Shown here in pieces: positions 33,984-43,872 of a stretch of DNA of 64,000 bases. Below the pieces are notes generated by a model. That model had not been told where the DNA came from, ran no database searches, and worked only from the letters and a program-made list of their open reading frames with translations. The position numbers were made by a program, and so were the translations under genes. Origin of the DNA: Pseudothioclava arenosa. GTDB lineage: Bacteria; Pseudomonadota; Alphaproteobacteria; Rhodobacterales; Rhodobacteraceae. The DNA lies in the NCBI RefSeq assembly GCF_002358085.1, contig NZ_NTJD01000007.1:1-64000 (forward strand), read 5' to 3'. Every line of letters starts with the position of its first letter. The first letter of the stretch is position 1.

Positions 33984-36775
33984 CAGTTGCCCGCCCGTTC
34001 GGCGCCGCGGGTAATCGCTTCGCGCAGGCGTTTCTCAAGCTGCTCGCGCTTCGGCTTGGAGTGCAGTTTCAGCCCGAACATGTCCTTGACGTAGAAGCTG
34101 TCGACCACCTGCGCGCCATAGGTCGCGATCACGGCCGAGGCGATGTAGATGTGGTTCGAGGCCAGCGCCCGCGTCAGGTCATAAAGCAGGCCGGGGCGGT
34201 CGCGGGTATCGACCTCGATGATCGTGTAGAGATCCGAGCCCTCGTTATCGAAGGTGATATGGGTCGGGAACCTGAACTCGCGCTCGCGTTTCTTGACCTT
34301 GTCGCGGTCCTTCAGCGCGTCGCGCGCGACCACTTCGCCCTTGAGCGTCTTGTCGATCATCGTGCGCAGGCGCGGCAGGCGGGCGGCTTCGTAGGGGTGG
34401 CCCTCGGCGTCCTGAATCCAGAACACGGCAGTGGCGTAACCGTCCTTCGAGGTATAGGTGCGCGCGTCCACGACGTTCGCGCCCACGAGCGCCAGCGCGC
34501 CGGCCAGCCGCGAGAAGATACCCGGATGGTCGACCAGCGCGAAGGCCGCGCGGGTCGCGTCGTGATCGAGGTCGGGGTGTAGGTCGATGCGGATCTCGTC
34601 ATCGGACAGGTTACGCAGAAGCTCGGCAAAGACCCGGTGCGCCTCGGTGGTGAGGCCCTGCCAATAGGGGTCGTAATGGCGCGCAAGCTCGGTGCGCAGG
34701 TCTTTCGGGTCCCAGCTTGCCAGCCGCTCGCGCAGCTCTTTCTTGGCCTCGTTTGAGCGCAGCTCGCGATTGACCGCCTCCATGCCATGTTCAAGCACCT
34801 GCGCGGTGTCGGTGTGCAGCTTGCGCAGCAGCGTCGCTTTCCAGTTGTTCCAGACGTTCGGGCCGACGCCGCGAATGTCGCAGACGGTTAGCACGGTCAG
34901 CAGGTCGAGGCGCTCGCGCGACTTCATCTGCTTGGCGAAATCGCGGATCGTGCGCGGGTCCGAGAGGTCGCGTTTCTGCGCCACGTCGGACATCAGCAGG
35001 TGGTTGCGCACCAGCCACTCGACCAGCTCGCATTCCTTGGCCGTGAGCCCCAGCCGCGGCGCCACCTTGCGGGCGATCTGCGCGCCGAGGATCGAATGGT
35101 CTTCGGGGCGGCCCTTGCCGATGTCATGCAGCAAAAGCGCCACGTAAAGCACCTTGCGGTTCACGCCCTTGTCGAGGATGTCCGAGGACAGCGGCAGTTC
35201 CTCGACCAGCTCGTGGCGCTCGATCTGCGCCAGCGACGAGATCACCTGGATCGTGTGCTCGTCCACCGTGTAGCTGTGATACATGTTGAACTGCATCATC
35301 GCCACGATCGGTTCGAACTCGGGGATGAAGGCCGAGAGCACGCCCAGCTCGTTCATCCGCCGCAAGGCGCGCTCGGGGTTGCCATGCTTGAGCAGCAGAT
35401 CGAGGAAGATCCGGCGCGCCTCGCGGTTTTCGCGCAGCTCGTCGTCGAAAAGGTCGAGATTGGCGGTGACAAGGCGCATCGCGTCGGGATGGATGAGCAT
35501 CCCCGTGCGCAGCCCTTCCTCGAACAGCCGCAGCATGTTCACGCGGTCGGCCAGAAACGCCTTTTCGTCACCGACGTTGATGCGGCCGTTCTTTTCCGCG
35601 AAGGGCGGGCGCAGTTTCTTTCGACGGCGGAAGAAGCGCTGCAGGACCGGCGCGGATTTGACGTGCACGGCCTCGAGTTTGGTCAGGAAGATCCGCGTAA
35701 CCTCGCCCACGACTGTGGCGTGGCGGAAGTAGTCCTGCATGAAGATCTCAACGGCACGGCGCCCGGCAGTGTCGCTATAGCCCATGCGCGCGGCGACCTC
35801 GACCTGGGCGTCGAAGCTGAGCTGATCCGAGGCGCGCCCTGCGATCAGGTGCAGATGGCAGCGCACCGCCCAGAGGTAATCTTCGGCGTCACGGAAATTG
35901 GCGTATTCCTCCCTGGTGAACACGCCCAGGTCGACAAGCTGCTGCGCACGCTCGACGGTGTGGATGTATTTCGCGATCCAATAGAGCGTCTGCAGGTCGC
36001 GCAGCCCGCCCTTGCCCTCTTTCACATTGGGTTCGAGCACATAGCGCTGCCCGCCCTGGCGGCGGTGGCGCTCGGCGCGCTCGGCCAGTTTCGCCTCGAT
36101 GAACTCGGCGCCGGTGTTCTTGAACAGCTCGCTGCGCAGCCGTTTGGTCAGCGTCGCGGCGAGGGCCTCGTTGCCGTCGATCATCCGATGTTCCAGCAGC
36201 GCGGTGCGGATCGTGTAATCCTCGCGGCCGAGCCGGATGCAATCGTCGAGCGTGCGCGAGCTGTGGCCGACCTTCAGCTTGAGGTCCCACAGCATATAGA
36301 GCATCGACTCGATCACGCTCTCGGCCCAGGGGGTGATCTTGTAGGGCGTCAGGAACAGCAGGTCGACATCGGAATGCGGCGCCATCTCGGCGCGGCCGTA
36401 GCCCCCTACCGCCAGCACGGAAAGATGCTCGGCCTCGGTCGGGTTCGGGTTGCGATGCAGCCGCTGGGTCGCGACTCGCAGAACCGAGCGCACCAGACCG
36501 TCGGTCATCTCGGCATAGGCGCGCACGGTGGAGCGCGCGGCGCGCGGATGGCCGCGGAAATCGGCTTCGATATAGGCGGTGGCCTTGGTGCGTTCCTCGT
36601 TCAGAAAGGTGACCACGGCGCGGCGGATGTCGCGCTCGTCATGTTCTTCGGTGCAGCAGGCATCAAGGGCGGCAAAGAGCCGTTCGGGCTCCATCAGCAG
36701 CGGAAGCCGCCCGGCCTCCGAAGCAACGGAGTGCGATTGCGGGGTCTGGGCGGAGGGCTGCGTCTGGGTCGTCAC
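33983..36775 (-). CDS. glnD: PII uridylyltransferase / uridylyl-removing enzyme
   Basis: The 930-residue nitrogen sensor modifies PII proteins by glutamine level. Domains in order are a nucleotidyltransferase (GGYGRAEMAPHSDVDLL, 124-140), a linker GlnE-like region, the HD hydrolase (VALLLHDIGKGRPEDHS, about residue 510) and two C-terminal ACT domains (from about 735 and 845) that sense glutamine. All motifs are intact. It lies 36 bases after lpoA and directly before murJ on the same strand. Confidence 0.96.
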   Translation of the reverse strand: MTTQTQPSAQTPQSHSVASEAGRLPLLMEPERLFAALDACCTEEHDERDIRRAVVTFLNEERTKATAYIEADFRGHPRAARSTVRAYAEMTDGLVRSVLRVATQRLHRNPNPTEAEHLSVLAVGGYGRAEMAPHSDVDLLFLTPYKITPWAESVIESMLYMLWDLKLKVGHSSRTLDDCIRLGREDYTIRTALLEHRMIDGNEALAATLTKRLRSELFKNTGAEFIEAKLAERAERHRRQGGQRYVLEPNVKEGKGGLRDLQTLYWIAKYIHTVERAQQLVDLGVFTREEYANFRDAEDYLWAVRCHLHLIAGRASDQLSFDAQVEVAARMGYSDTAGRRAVEIFMQDYFRHATVVGEVTRIFLTKLEAVHVKSAPVLQRFFRRRKKLRPPFAEKNGRINVGDEKAFLADRVNMLRLFEEGLRTGMLIHPDAMRLVTANLDLFDDELRENREARRIFLDLLLKHGNPERALRRMNELGVLSAFIPEFEPIVAMMQFNMYHSYTVDEHTIQVISSLAQIERHELVEELPLSSDILDKGVNRKVLYVALLLHDIGKGRPEDHSILGAQIARKVAPRLGLTAKECELVEWLVRNHLLMSDVAQKRDLSDPRTIRDFAKQMKSRERLDLLTVLTVCDIRGVGPNVWNNWKATLLRKLHTDTAQVLEHGMEAVNRELRSNEAKKELRERLASWDPKDLRTELARHYDPYWQGLTTEAHRVFAELLRNLSDDEIRIDLHPDLDHDATRAAFALVDHPGIFSRLAGALALVGANVVDARTYTSKDGYATAVFWIQDAEGHPYEAARLPRLRTMIDKTLKGEVVARDALKDRDKVKKREREFRFPTHITFDNEGSDLYTIIEVDTRDRPGLLYDLTRALASNHIYIASAVIATYGAQVVDSFYVKDMFGLKLHSKPKREQLEKRLREAITRGAERAGN

Positions 36776-36811
36776 GTCTGGTCTGTCCGATGGGCGAGGA
36801 AAGGTGGCGGG

Positions 36812-37993
36812 TCAGTAACCCGCCCCCGAGAAGCTGCGCGGGGCCGGATCGACGATAATCGCTTCGCCGTTGCGCACCTGCGCCACGGCCAGCCCGCGTT
36901 CGTTGGTGCCGTCGGGCAGCAGGCGGAACACGCCGTTGACACCCGCGAAGCCCTGGCTCTGCGTCAGGCCCGCCTTGGTCAGCGCGTCGGGGTTGCCCGA
37001 GCGCACCAGTGCGCCGATCGCCGCCACCCCGTCATAGGCCAGCCCGGCCAGAACATGCGGGGCCTCGCCATAAGCGGCCTGATAGCGCGCCTCGAACTGG
37101 CGGCTCAGGCCCGGGTCGGGCAGGGTGAACCAGCCGCCTTGCAGACCGGGCAGGCTCAGCGTGGCCGGGGGGATATCCCACCGCGCGAGGCCGATGAACT
37201 GCGCCTTGTCGGGGCCGGCGCCGCTGTCGGGGAGCATCTGCGCCAGCAGCGGAAGCGCGCCTGCGGCATCCGCCGTCAGGATCACGCTGTCGACATCCCC
37301 GGCCTTGATCCGGCCGGCGATCTGCGGCACCGCCGTCGCCACACCCTGCTGCGAAAACGCGTAGCTCGCGCGGCCCACGATGGACACGCCCGCGCGCGCG
37401 GCCGCACCCTCGATCGCGCGCGCGGCAACCTGCCCGGCGGTGGTCTCTTCCGAGACGATCATGGTGCGTTTCTTGCCCTGACTCGCGGCATGGCGCATCA
37501 GGCGGTTCGCGGTGTTCGGGAAGGTCGAGCCGAGAACAAAGACATTGCCGCCTGCAATCGCGGTGTTGTTCGAGAAGGAAAGCACGTTGACGCCACGGCT
37601 TGCCACGGCAACGCCTGCGGCATTGGCGTTCTCGGCATGGACAGGGCCAAGAATGATCTTGGCGCCCTCATCGACGGCTTTCGTGGCCATCTGCGCGCTC
37701 AGTTGGGCATTGCCGCCGGTCTGGTAGACGCGCAGGTCGATCTTGACGCCCTGCAGGTCCGAGATTGCCATCTGCGCGGCATTCTGCAAAGCCCGCGCGA
37801 GGGTCTCTTCGCCTTCCTTGCCGGAGCCACCCGGAACCAGCAGCGCGACCGGCACCGGGGCCGAGGTGTCGATGCTCGGGCCGGAATTGGGGCCAAAGCC
37901 CCCCATCGGCTGGCAGGCGGCAAGCCAGCCCGCCGAAAGAAGCGCGCCGATTCGCAGCAAAGGGTTGCGAGGGATACGGAAAATGGCAAACAT
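36812..37993 (-). CDS. lpoA: Penicillin-binding protein activator LpoA-type lipoprotein
   Basis: The 393-residue product has a lipoprotein signal (lipobox LAAC, Cys27) and a periplasmic-binding-protein fold like the C-terminal domain of LpoA (VALLVPGGSGKEGEETLARALQNAAQMA; LGPVHAENANA; VLSFSNNTAIAGGNVF). Gammaproteobacterial LpoA stimulates PBP1a from the outer membrane; the N-terminal TPR part is lacking here, as usual in alphaproteobacteria. It is divergent from rsmI-yraN-gshB, the classic neighbourhood, and precedes glnD-murJ. Confidence 0.85.
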   Translation of the reverse strand: MFAIFRIPRNPLLRIGALLSAGWLAACQPMGGFGPNSGPSIDTSAPVPVALLVPGGSGKEGEETLARALQNAAQMAISDLQGVKIDLRVYQTGGNAQLSAQMATKAVDEGAKIILGPVHAENANAAGVAVASRGVNVLSFSNNTAIAGGNVFVLGSTFPNTANRLMRHAASQGKKRTMIVSEETTAGQVAARAIEGAAARAGVSIVGRASYAFSQQGVATAVPQIAGRIKAGDVDSVILTADAAGALPLLAQMLPDSGAGPDKAQFIGLARWDIPPATLSLPGLQGGWFTLPDPGLSRQFEARYQAAYGEAPHVLAGLAYDGVAAIGALVRSGNPDALTKAGLTQSQGFAGVNGVFRLLPDGTNERGLAVAQVRNGEAIIVDPAPRSFSGAGY

Positions 37994-38105
37994 GACGGCG
38001 TCCTCTGGAACGGTTCAGGGGGCGTCGGGAAGACCCGAGACGCGCGAACCCTATGCCTTTCGCGCGTCGAAGTAAACGACACAGCCGGGTCAGAAAGGAC
38101 AGCAG

Positions 38106-38975
38106 ATGCACGATCGCGAACGCGCGGGCGGAACCTTGCCGCCGGGGCTGCATTTCATTGCCACACCGATCGGAGCGGCGCGCGATATCACCTTGCGCGC
38201 GCTCGATATCTTGCGCGATGCGGATGTGATTGCGGCCGAAGATACGCGGACGTTGCGTCACCTGATGGAGATCCATGGCGTGCCGCTGGCCGGGCGTCCG
38301 CTGGTCGCCTATCACGACCATAACGGCGAGGCCGCCCGCCCGCGCATTCTGCGCGCCCTCGAAGAGGGCAAGACGGTGGTTTACGCCTCTGAAGCCGGCA
38401 CGCCGCTGGTCGCCGACCCGGGCTATCAGCTTGGGCGCGCGGCGATCGAGGCGGGGTTTCCGGTGCATGCCGCGCCCGGGCCTTCGGCGGTGCTGTGTGC
38501 GCTGACGGTGTCGGGCCTGCCGTCGGACCGGTTTCTGTTCGCGGGCTTCCCGCCCAATACCCAATCCGCGCGCCGCAAGTGGCTGCGCGAATTCGCCCCG
38601 GTGCCGGCGACGCTGATTTTCTACGAAAGCCCCAAGCGCGTTAGGGAAATGTTAGGCGATCTGGTGGAAGAATTGGGCCCAGAACGTCAGGCTGCGCTCT
38701 GCCGCGAATTGACCAAACGCTTCGAAGAGGTGCGCCGCGGCAGCCTGCAAGAGCTGCTGCAGGGTCTCGAAGAGGCGCCGGTCAAAGGTGAAATCGTGGT
38801 GCTGGTCGATCGCGAACGGAATCGCAAGGCGGACCCGGCGGCGGTTGAGGCGGCGCTGCGACAGAGGCTTGAAACGATGCGCCTCAAGGACGCGGCGCGC
38901 GAGGTTGCGGAGGAATTCGGCTTGCCGAAGCGGGATGTGTATCAGTTGGGCCTTGCGCTGGAGGACAAGGAATGA
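38106..38975 (+). CDS. rsmI: 16S rRNA (cytidine-1402-2'-O)-methyltransferase
   Basis: The 289-residue SAM enzyme of the tetrapyrrole-methylase fold methylates C1402 of 16S rRNA. Motifs are LHFIATPIGAARDITLRALDIL, IAAEDTRTLRHLM, SEAGTPLVADPGY, AAPGPSAVLCALTVSGLPSD and FYESPKR. Length is typical. RBS AAAGGACAGC precedes the start. The stop overlaps the yraN start (ATGA). Confidence 0.95.
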   Translation: MHDRERAGGTLPPGLHFIATPIGAARDITLRALDILRDADVIAAEDTRTLRHLMEIHGVPLAGRPLVAYHDHNGEAARPRILRALEEGKTVVYASEAGTPLVADPGYQLGRAAIEAGFPVHAAPGPSAVLCALTVSGLPSDRFLFAGFPPNTQSARRKWLREFAPVPATLIFYESPKRVREMLGDLVEELGPERQAALCRELTKRFEEVRRGSLQELLQGLEEAPVKGEIVVLVDRERNRKADPAAVEAALRQRLETMRLKDAAREVAEEFGLPKRDVYQLGLALEDKE

Positions 38976-39331
38976 GTGGCGCGGTTTCCTATTATGCCGG
39001 GCTCGCGGCCGAGGATCAGGTCGCGACGCATTATCGCCAGTCCGGCCGCAAAATCGCGGCGCATCGCTGGCGCGGCCGCTATGGCGGCGAGATCGACCTG
39101 ATCGCGCGTGATGGCGATACGGTGATTTTTATCGAGGTCAAACGGGCCAAGACCCATGCATGGGCCGCGGAACGGCTTTCGCGACGTCAGATGGAGCGCA
39201 TTTTTGTCTCGGCCAGCGAGTTCGTTGCGCGGGATCCTGAGTGTGCCAATGCCGATATTCGCTTCGATCTGGCGCTGGTCGATGCTGCCGGGCGGATCGA
39301 AGTTCTGGAAAACGCTTTCTGCACGGACTAA
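38972..39331 (+). CDS. YraN/UPF0102 family nuclease-fold protein
   Basis: The 119-residue product has the PD-(D/E)XK-like core of the family: GGEIDLIARDGDTVIFIEVK (Glu40, Asp42, Glu55, Lys57). Biochemical role is unsettled; a link to Holliday-junction or RNA processing has been proposed from the fold. It is coupled to rsmI and followed by gshB, as in many proteobacteria. Confidence 0.9.
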   Translation: MSGAVSYYAGLAAEDQVATHYRQSGRKIAAHRWRGRYGGEIDLIARDGDTVIFIEVKRAKTHAWAAERLSRRQMERIFVSASEFVARDPECANADIRFDLALVDAAGRIEVLENAFCTD

Positions 39332-39406
39332 CTGAGCCTTCGCGGGTCATTGCATCGCCTCCGGCTTGGGGGCATCAAGGGCCAGAGAGATCAGAGGAGA
39401 CCGCGC

Positions 39407-40351
39407 ATGGGTTTGAAAGTTGCCATCCAGATGGATCCGATCGGGTCGATCAATATCGACGCCGACAGCACCTTTCGCATCGCCGAAGAGGCGCAGGCGC
39501 GTGGGCATGAGCTGTTCTATTACACGCCCGACAAGCTCATCTATCGCGAAGGCCGTGTGCTGGCGCGGGGCTGGCCCCTGACGGTGCGGCGCGTGAAGGG
39601 CAACCATTCCACGCTGGGGGATGAGGCAGAGGTTGATCTGTCGGATTACGACGTGGTCTGGCTGCGCCAGGATCCGCCTTTCGACATGGGTTACATCACC
39701 ACGACCCACATCCTCGAGCGCATTCATCCGCAGACGCTGGTCGTCAACGACCCGTTCTGGGTGCGCAATTCGCCCGAGAAACTGCTCGTCCTGAATTTCC
39801 CGGAGCTGACGCCGCCCACGCTGATCGCGCGCGATCTTGAAGCCATCCGCGCGTTCAAGGCGGAGCATGGCGACATCATCCTCAAGCCGCTTTACGGCAA
39901 TGGCGGGGCGGGGGTGTTCCGGCTCGATCCGAACGATCGCAACCTCGCTTCGCTGCATGAGTTGTTCACCGGTATCAACCGCGAACCGCTGATCGCGCAG
40001 AAATATGTGCCCGCCGTGGTCAAGGGCGACAAGCGGATCATCCTCGTGAACGGCGAGCCCGTCGGCGCGATCAACCGCGTGCCGGCCGAGGGCGAGACGC
40101 GCTCGAACATGCATGTGGGCGGACGCCCCGAGAAGGTGGGCCTGAGTGAGCGGGACCAGGAAATCTGTGCCGCGATCGGCCCGCTGCTGCGCGAAAAAGG
40201 GCAGATTTTCGTCGGTATCGACGTCATCGGTGAGTGGCTCACCGAGATCAACGTGACCTCGCCCACTGGCATCCAGGAGCTGGAGCGGTTCGATGGCGTG
40301 AACATTGCCGAAAAGATCTGGCAGGTGATCGAGGCGAAGCGCGCGGGTTAA
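39407..40351 (+). CDS. gshB: Glutathione synthetase
   Basis: The 314-residue ATP-grasp ligase joins gamma-glutamylcysteine and glycine. Family features are [40 protein letters not shown], the ATP-binding [13 protein letters not shown], and [12 protein letters not shown] at the C-terminus. ATG at 39407 follows AGAGGAGA. Its stop overlaps that of the convergent comM gene, leaving no room for a terminator. Confidence 0.96.
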   Translation: MGLKVAIQMDPIGSINIDADSTFRIAEEAQARGHELFYYTPDKLIYREGRVLARGWPLTVRRVKGNHSTLGDEAEVDLSDYDVVWLRQDPPFDMGYITTTHILERIHPQTLVVNDPFWVRNSPEKLLVLNFPELTPPTLIARDLEAIRAFKAEHGDIILKPLYGNGGAGVFRLDPNDRNLASLHELFTGINREPLIAQKYVPAVVKGDKRIILVNGEPVGAINRVPAEGETRSNMHVGGRPEKVGLSERDQEICAAIGPLLREKGQIFVGIDVIGEWLTEINVTSPTGIQELERFDGVNIAEKIWQVIEAKRAG

Positions 40352-41862
40352 AGCCCGGGCGCCGAGGTCAGCCGGTAGCTGAGCGCCTCGGCGATATGCG
40401 GTGCGCGCACGTCGGCCGCCTCGTCCAGGTCGGCGATCGTGCGCGCCACCCGCAACACCCGGTGATAGGCGCGTGCCGAGAGCCCGAAGCGCTCGGCCGC
40501 GCGGGTCAGCAGGCTGCGGCCTTCGGTATCGGGCGTGGCGATGTCCTCGAGCATTCGCCCTTCGGCCTCGGCGTTCACACGCAGGCCCGGATAATCCGCG
40601 AAACGCTCGCCCTGCCGCGCGCGCGCCGCCGCGACCCGCGCGGCGACCGTGGCCGAGCTGTCGCCACTGGCGGGCAAGTCGAGATCGGTGAAGCTGACCG
40701 GGGGCACCTCGATGCGCAGATCGAAGCGATCCATCAGCGGCCCCGAGATGCGCCCGAGGTAATCGCTGCCGCAGGCGGGAGCCTTGGCGCAGGCGCGGGC
40801 CGGGTCGCCCAGATAGCCGCAGCGGCAGGGGTTCGCGGCGGCGATCAGCAGAAAGCGGCAGGGATAGCGGACATGGGCATTGGCGCGGGCGACCACGACC
40901 TCGCCGGTCTCAATCGGCTGGCGTAGGGTTTCCAGAACGGTGCGCGGAAACTCGGGGAACTCGTCCATGAACAGCACGCCGTTATGTGCGAGGCTCACCT
41001 CGCCGGGCCGCGCGCCGCGCCCGCCGCCGATCATCGCCGCCATCGAGGCGGTGTGATGGGGTTCACGGAAGGGCCGCTCGCGCGAGATGCCGCCCTCGCT
41101 GAGCAGCCCCGAGAGCGAGTGGATCATTGAGGTTTCCAGCGCCTCTTCGGCCGAAAGCGGCGGCAGGATGCCGGGCAGGCGCGCAGCCAGCATGGATTTC
41201 CCCGAGCCCGGCGCGCCCAGCATGATCAGGTGATGGCGCCCGGCGGCGGCGATTTCCAGCGCGCGTTTGGCGCGTTCCTGCCCTTTCACATCGCGCAGGT
41301 CGCGGGTGGTGGGGGGGCGATGGACCTCGCCCGGACGGGAGGCGGGCAGGGGGGATTGACCGGTGAGGTGGCGCAGTGCCTCGCCGAGGGTTTGTGGCGC
41401 GAAAACCGAGGTGGCGCCGACCCAGGCGGCCTCGGCACCGCAACCGGCGGGGCAGATCAGGGCGCGATCCTCGGCGGCGGCGGCCAATGCGGCGGGCAGC
41501 GCCCCCACCACCGGGATCAACCGCCCATCGAGGGCCAGCTCACCGATGGCCACGCAGGTTTCAACCTCTTCGGGCGGGACCACCCCGATCGCGGCCATCA
41601 GCGCCAGCGCGATCGGCAAGTCGAAATGCGACCCCTCCTTGGGCAGGTCGGCGGGCGAGAGATTGATCGTCACCTTCTTCATCGGCAGCGCGATCGACAT
41701 CGCGGCCAGCGCCGCGCGCACCCGCTCGCGCGCCTCGGATACGGCCTTGTCGGGCAGACCGACGACGGTGAACCCGGGCATGCCCGCAGCGAGCGCGCAT
41801 TGCACCTCGACAGCGCGCGCCTCGACGCCCTCGAATGCCACTGTGTAGGTCTTGACGACCAT
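40348..41862 (-). CDS. comM: ComM/YifB family Mg-chelatase-like AAA+ protein
   Basis: The 504-residue product has an N-terminal Lon-like S5 domain ([33 protein letters not shown]), the AAA+ module (Walker [10 protein letters not shown], sensor [10 protein letters not shown]) and the C-terminal Mg_chelatase_C region. ComM is a branch-migration helicase that aids integration of transformed DNA. Cysteines in NPCRCGY and CAKAPAC fit the family zinc site. ATG at 41862 is chosen (AGGCAGG, and homologues open MV..T.TVAF); ATG at 41874 lacks a site. Confidence 0.93.
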   Translation of the reverse strand: MVVKTYTVAFEGVEARAVEVQCALAAGMPGFTVVGLPDKAVSEARERVRAALAAMSIALPMKKVTINLSPADLPKEGSHFDLPIALALMAAIGVVPPEEVETCVAIGELALDGRLIPVVGALPAALAAAAEDRALICPAGCGAEAAWVGATSVFAPQTLGEALRHLTGQSPLPASRPGEVHRPPTTRDLRDVKGQERAKRALEIAAAGRHHLIMLGAPGSGKSMLAARLPGILPPLSAEEALETSMIHSLSGLLSEGGISRERPFREPHHTASMAAMIGGGRGARPGEVSLAHNGVLFMDEFPEFPRTVLETLRQPIETGEVVVARANAHVRYPCRFLLIAAANPCRCGYLGDPARACAKAPACGSDYLGRISGPLMDRFDLRIEVPPVSFTDLDLPASGDSSATVAARVAAARARQGERFADYPGLRVNAEAEGRMLEDIATPDTEGRSLLTRAAERFGLSARAYHRVLRVARTIADLDEAADVRAPHIAEALSYRLTSAPGL

Positions 41863-42008
41863 CGCCTGCCTCATTGCCCGTTTGGTTAACGGCTAGCGCG
41901 GGATGGTTGATGAAGGGTTAACGAAACCTGAATCGCCTCGTTTCTGCACCTGTGCAGGGGTCTCTGTGCCCTGATGCGCAAATGTACATCTGGAATGGAA
42001 CATTTTTG

Positions 42009-42024
42009 TGAGAATCATTCTAAA
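42009..42024. promoter_or_regulatory. Iron-type dyad upstream of rpoH-chaN
   Basis: TGAGAATCATTCTAAA contains the perfect palindrome AGAAT-C-ATTCT. It resembles the Irr/ICE or Fur-type iron boxes of alphaproteobacteria (TTTAGAA..TTCTAAA). It is about 85 bases before the rpoH start and directly follows GGAAC..TTTTTGTGA. The second gene of the unit encodes a haem/iron-associated ChaN protein, which makes iron control plausible. Inference. Confidence 0.35.
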
Positions 42025-42106
42025 GCGCAAGACAAGCCCCGCAACAGCACGCATAGTAGGGCAAGAAATTCGACGTGATGGGGTGGGAGCCCCCGGGAGA
42101 CAGCGA

Positions 42107-42985
42107 ATGACGCAGGATGGGATGACTGACGAGACGCTTCCGCGCAAAATGATGGCGGCGGAGTACCTGGACGCGGAGACCGAGGTCGCGTTGGCCCGCG
42201 CATGGCGTGATGAGCGCGACGAGGCCGCGCTGCACCGGCTGATCACCGCCTACATGCGCCTTGCGATCTCGATGGCGTCGAAATACCGCCGCTATGGCGC
42301 CCCGATGAATGACCTGATCCAGGAGGCCTCGCTGGGCCTGATGAAGGCGGCCGACAAGTTCGACCCCGACCGCGGCGTGCGGTTTTCGACCTATGCGGTG
42401 TGGTGGATCAAGGCCGCGATCCAGGATTTCGTGATGCGCAACTGGTCGCTGGTGCGGACCGGCTCGACCTCGTCGCAAAAGGCGCTGTTCTTCAACCTGC
42501 GCCGGGTGCAAGCCCAGATCGAGCGCGAGAGCGGCGCCGAGGGTATCACTCTTGATGGCGCGCAGATGCGCCAGCGCGTGGCCGAGGTGATCGGTGTGCC
42601 GGTCGGTGATGTCGAGATGATGCAGGGGCGGCTGTCGGCTTCGGATTTCTCGCTCGATGCGCCGCAGTCGGGCGAAGACGAAGGCCGGTCCTGGGTCGAT
42701 ACGATCGAGGATGACGGCCCGAGCCCCGAAGAGCGTGTGACAGATCGTCACGATCACGCCCGGATGCGCGAATGGCTCGGTGAGGCGATGGCCGATCTGA
42801 GCGAGCGCGAACGTTATATCGTGGCCGAAAGGCGCCTGAATGAGGCGCCGCGGACGCTGGAAAGCCTTGGCGAAGAGCTGGGCCTGTCGAAAGAGCGCAT
42901 CCGTCAGCTCGAGGCGCAGGCCTTCAACAAGATGCGCAAGAGCCTTGCACGCCATGACGGTGAGGTGCAGAACTTCTTCGCATGA
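42107..42985 (+). CDS. rpoH: RNA polymerase sigma factor RpoH (RpoHII-like)
   Basis: The 292-residue sigma-70 family protein has region 2 (MNDLIQEASLGLMKAADKFDPDRGVRFSTYAVWWIKAAIQDFVMRNW), the RpoH box QKALFFNLRR (124-133) and region 4 (TLESLGEELGLSKERIRQLEAQAFNKMRK). Rhodobacteraceae carry two RpoH proteins; coupling to chaN and sequence flavour point to RpoHII, tied in Rhodobacter to singlet oxygen and oxidative stress. ATG at 42107 follows GGGAGAC; ATG at 42122 is possible. Its last four bases overlap chaN (ATGA). Confidence 0.9.
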   Translation: MTQDGMTDETLPRKMMAAEYLDAETEVALARAWRDERDEAALHRLITAYMRLAISMASKYRRYGAPMNDLIQEASLGLMKAADKFDPDRGVRFSTYAVWWIKAAIQDFVMRNWSLVRTGSTSSQKALFFNLRRVQAQIERESGAEGITLDGAQMRQRVAEVIGVPVGDVEMMQGRLSASDFSLDAPQSGEDEGRSWVDTIEDDGPSPEERVTDRHDHARMREWLGEAMADLSERERYIVAERRLNEAPRTLESLGEELGLSKERIRQLEAQAFNKMRKSLARHDGEVQNFFA

Positions 42986-43818
42986 AGAAGCTCGCTTTCG
43001 CCGCAGCGTTCCTGACGCTTTGGGCCCCGCCCGGTTCGGCCTCTGAAATTCAGGCCGAGATGCTGCCGGTCATGGTGCAGACCTTCCAGCCCGATATCGC
43101 GGTGCTGGGCGAGGTGCATGACAACCCCGCCCATCATCTCAATCAGGCGGCGGCGGTCGCCGCGCTGAAGCCGCGCGCGATGGTCTTTGAGATGCTGACC
43201 CCCGATCAGGCGGCGCGGATCACGCCCGCGCTGCGCGCAGACCCCGAGGCCTTGGCCAGGGAGATCGGCTGGGAAGAAGCCGGCTGGCCCGATTTCGCGA
43301 TTTACGCGCCGATTTTCGAGGCCGCGCCAGATGCGCTCATCATGGGGGCCGCGCTGCCGCGCGAAGAGCTGTTCAAGGTGATGGAAGAGGGTGCCGAACG
43401 CTATTTCGGCGTGGATGCCGAGGCCTTTGGCATCGACCAGCCCTATCCGCCCGAGCTTCAGGCCGAGCTGGAGGCCGAGGCGCAGGCCAATCACTGCAAT
43501 GCCCTGCCGGAAACTGCGCTGCCCGGCATCGTCGAGGCGCAGCGCCTGCGCGATGCGGCCTTTGCCCGGTCGCTGATGCGGGCGCGCAAGACCACCGGAG
43601 GCCCGATCGTGCTTATCACCGGCTCGGGCCATGCGCGCACCGATCTTGGCGTGCCGGCGATGCTGCGCAAGGCTGCGCCGGGGATCAAGCTCCTGTCGAT
43701 TGGTCAGCTGGAGAAGATCGACGGCGTGCCCCCTGAAGGCGCGCAGCCCTTCGACTTCTGGATCGTCACCGAGGCAGCCCCGCGTGAAGACCCCTGCGCG
43801 GCCTTCACCAAGCCCTGA
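42982..43818 (+). CDS. ChaN-family haem-associated protein, periplasmic
   Basis: The 278-residue product has a Sec signal (1-20, MKKLAFAAAFLTLWAPPGSA) without a lipobox cysteine, then the ChaN core VLGEVHDNPAHHLNQAAAV and the C-terminal LITGSGHARTDLGVPAML. Campylobacter ChaN dimerises around haem and is iron-regulated. Translational coupling to an RpoH gene suggests a stress or iron-response role. Glu44, His46 and His51 are candidates for the active or haem site. Confidence 0.8.
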   Translation: MKKLAFAAAFLTLWAPPGSASEIQAEMLPVMVQTFQPDIAVLGEVHDNPAHHLNQAAAVAALKPRAMVFEMLTPDQAARITPALRADPEALAREIGWEEAGWPDFAIYAPIFEAAPDALIMGAALPREELFKVMEEGAERYFGVDAEAFGIDQPYPPELQAELEAEAQANHCNALPETALPGIVEAQRLRDAAFARSLMRARKTTGGPIVLITGSGHARTDLGVPAMLRKAAPGIKLLSIGQLEKIDGVPPEGAQPFDFWIVTEAAPREDPCAAFTKP

Positions 43819-43872
43819 GTCTTGCGCGCGCGGCCCCCTCGGCCTAAGCATTTGAAAACGGCGGAGGGTGCC

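Noticed and set aside
41863-42106. EcfG-type promoter (GGAAC near 41997) for rpoH
   Set aside because: GGAAC is present but the -10 element is not at the expected distance.
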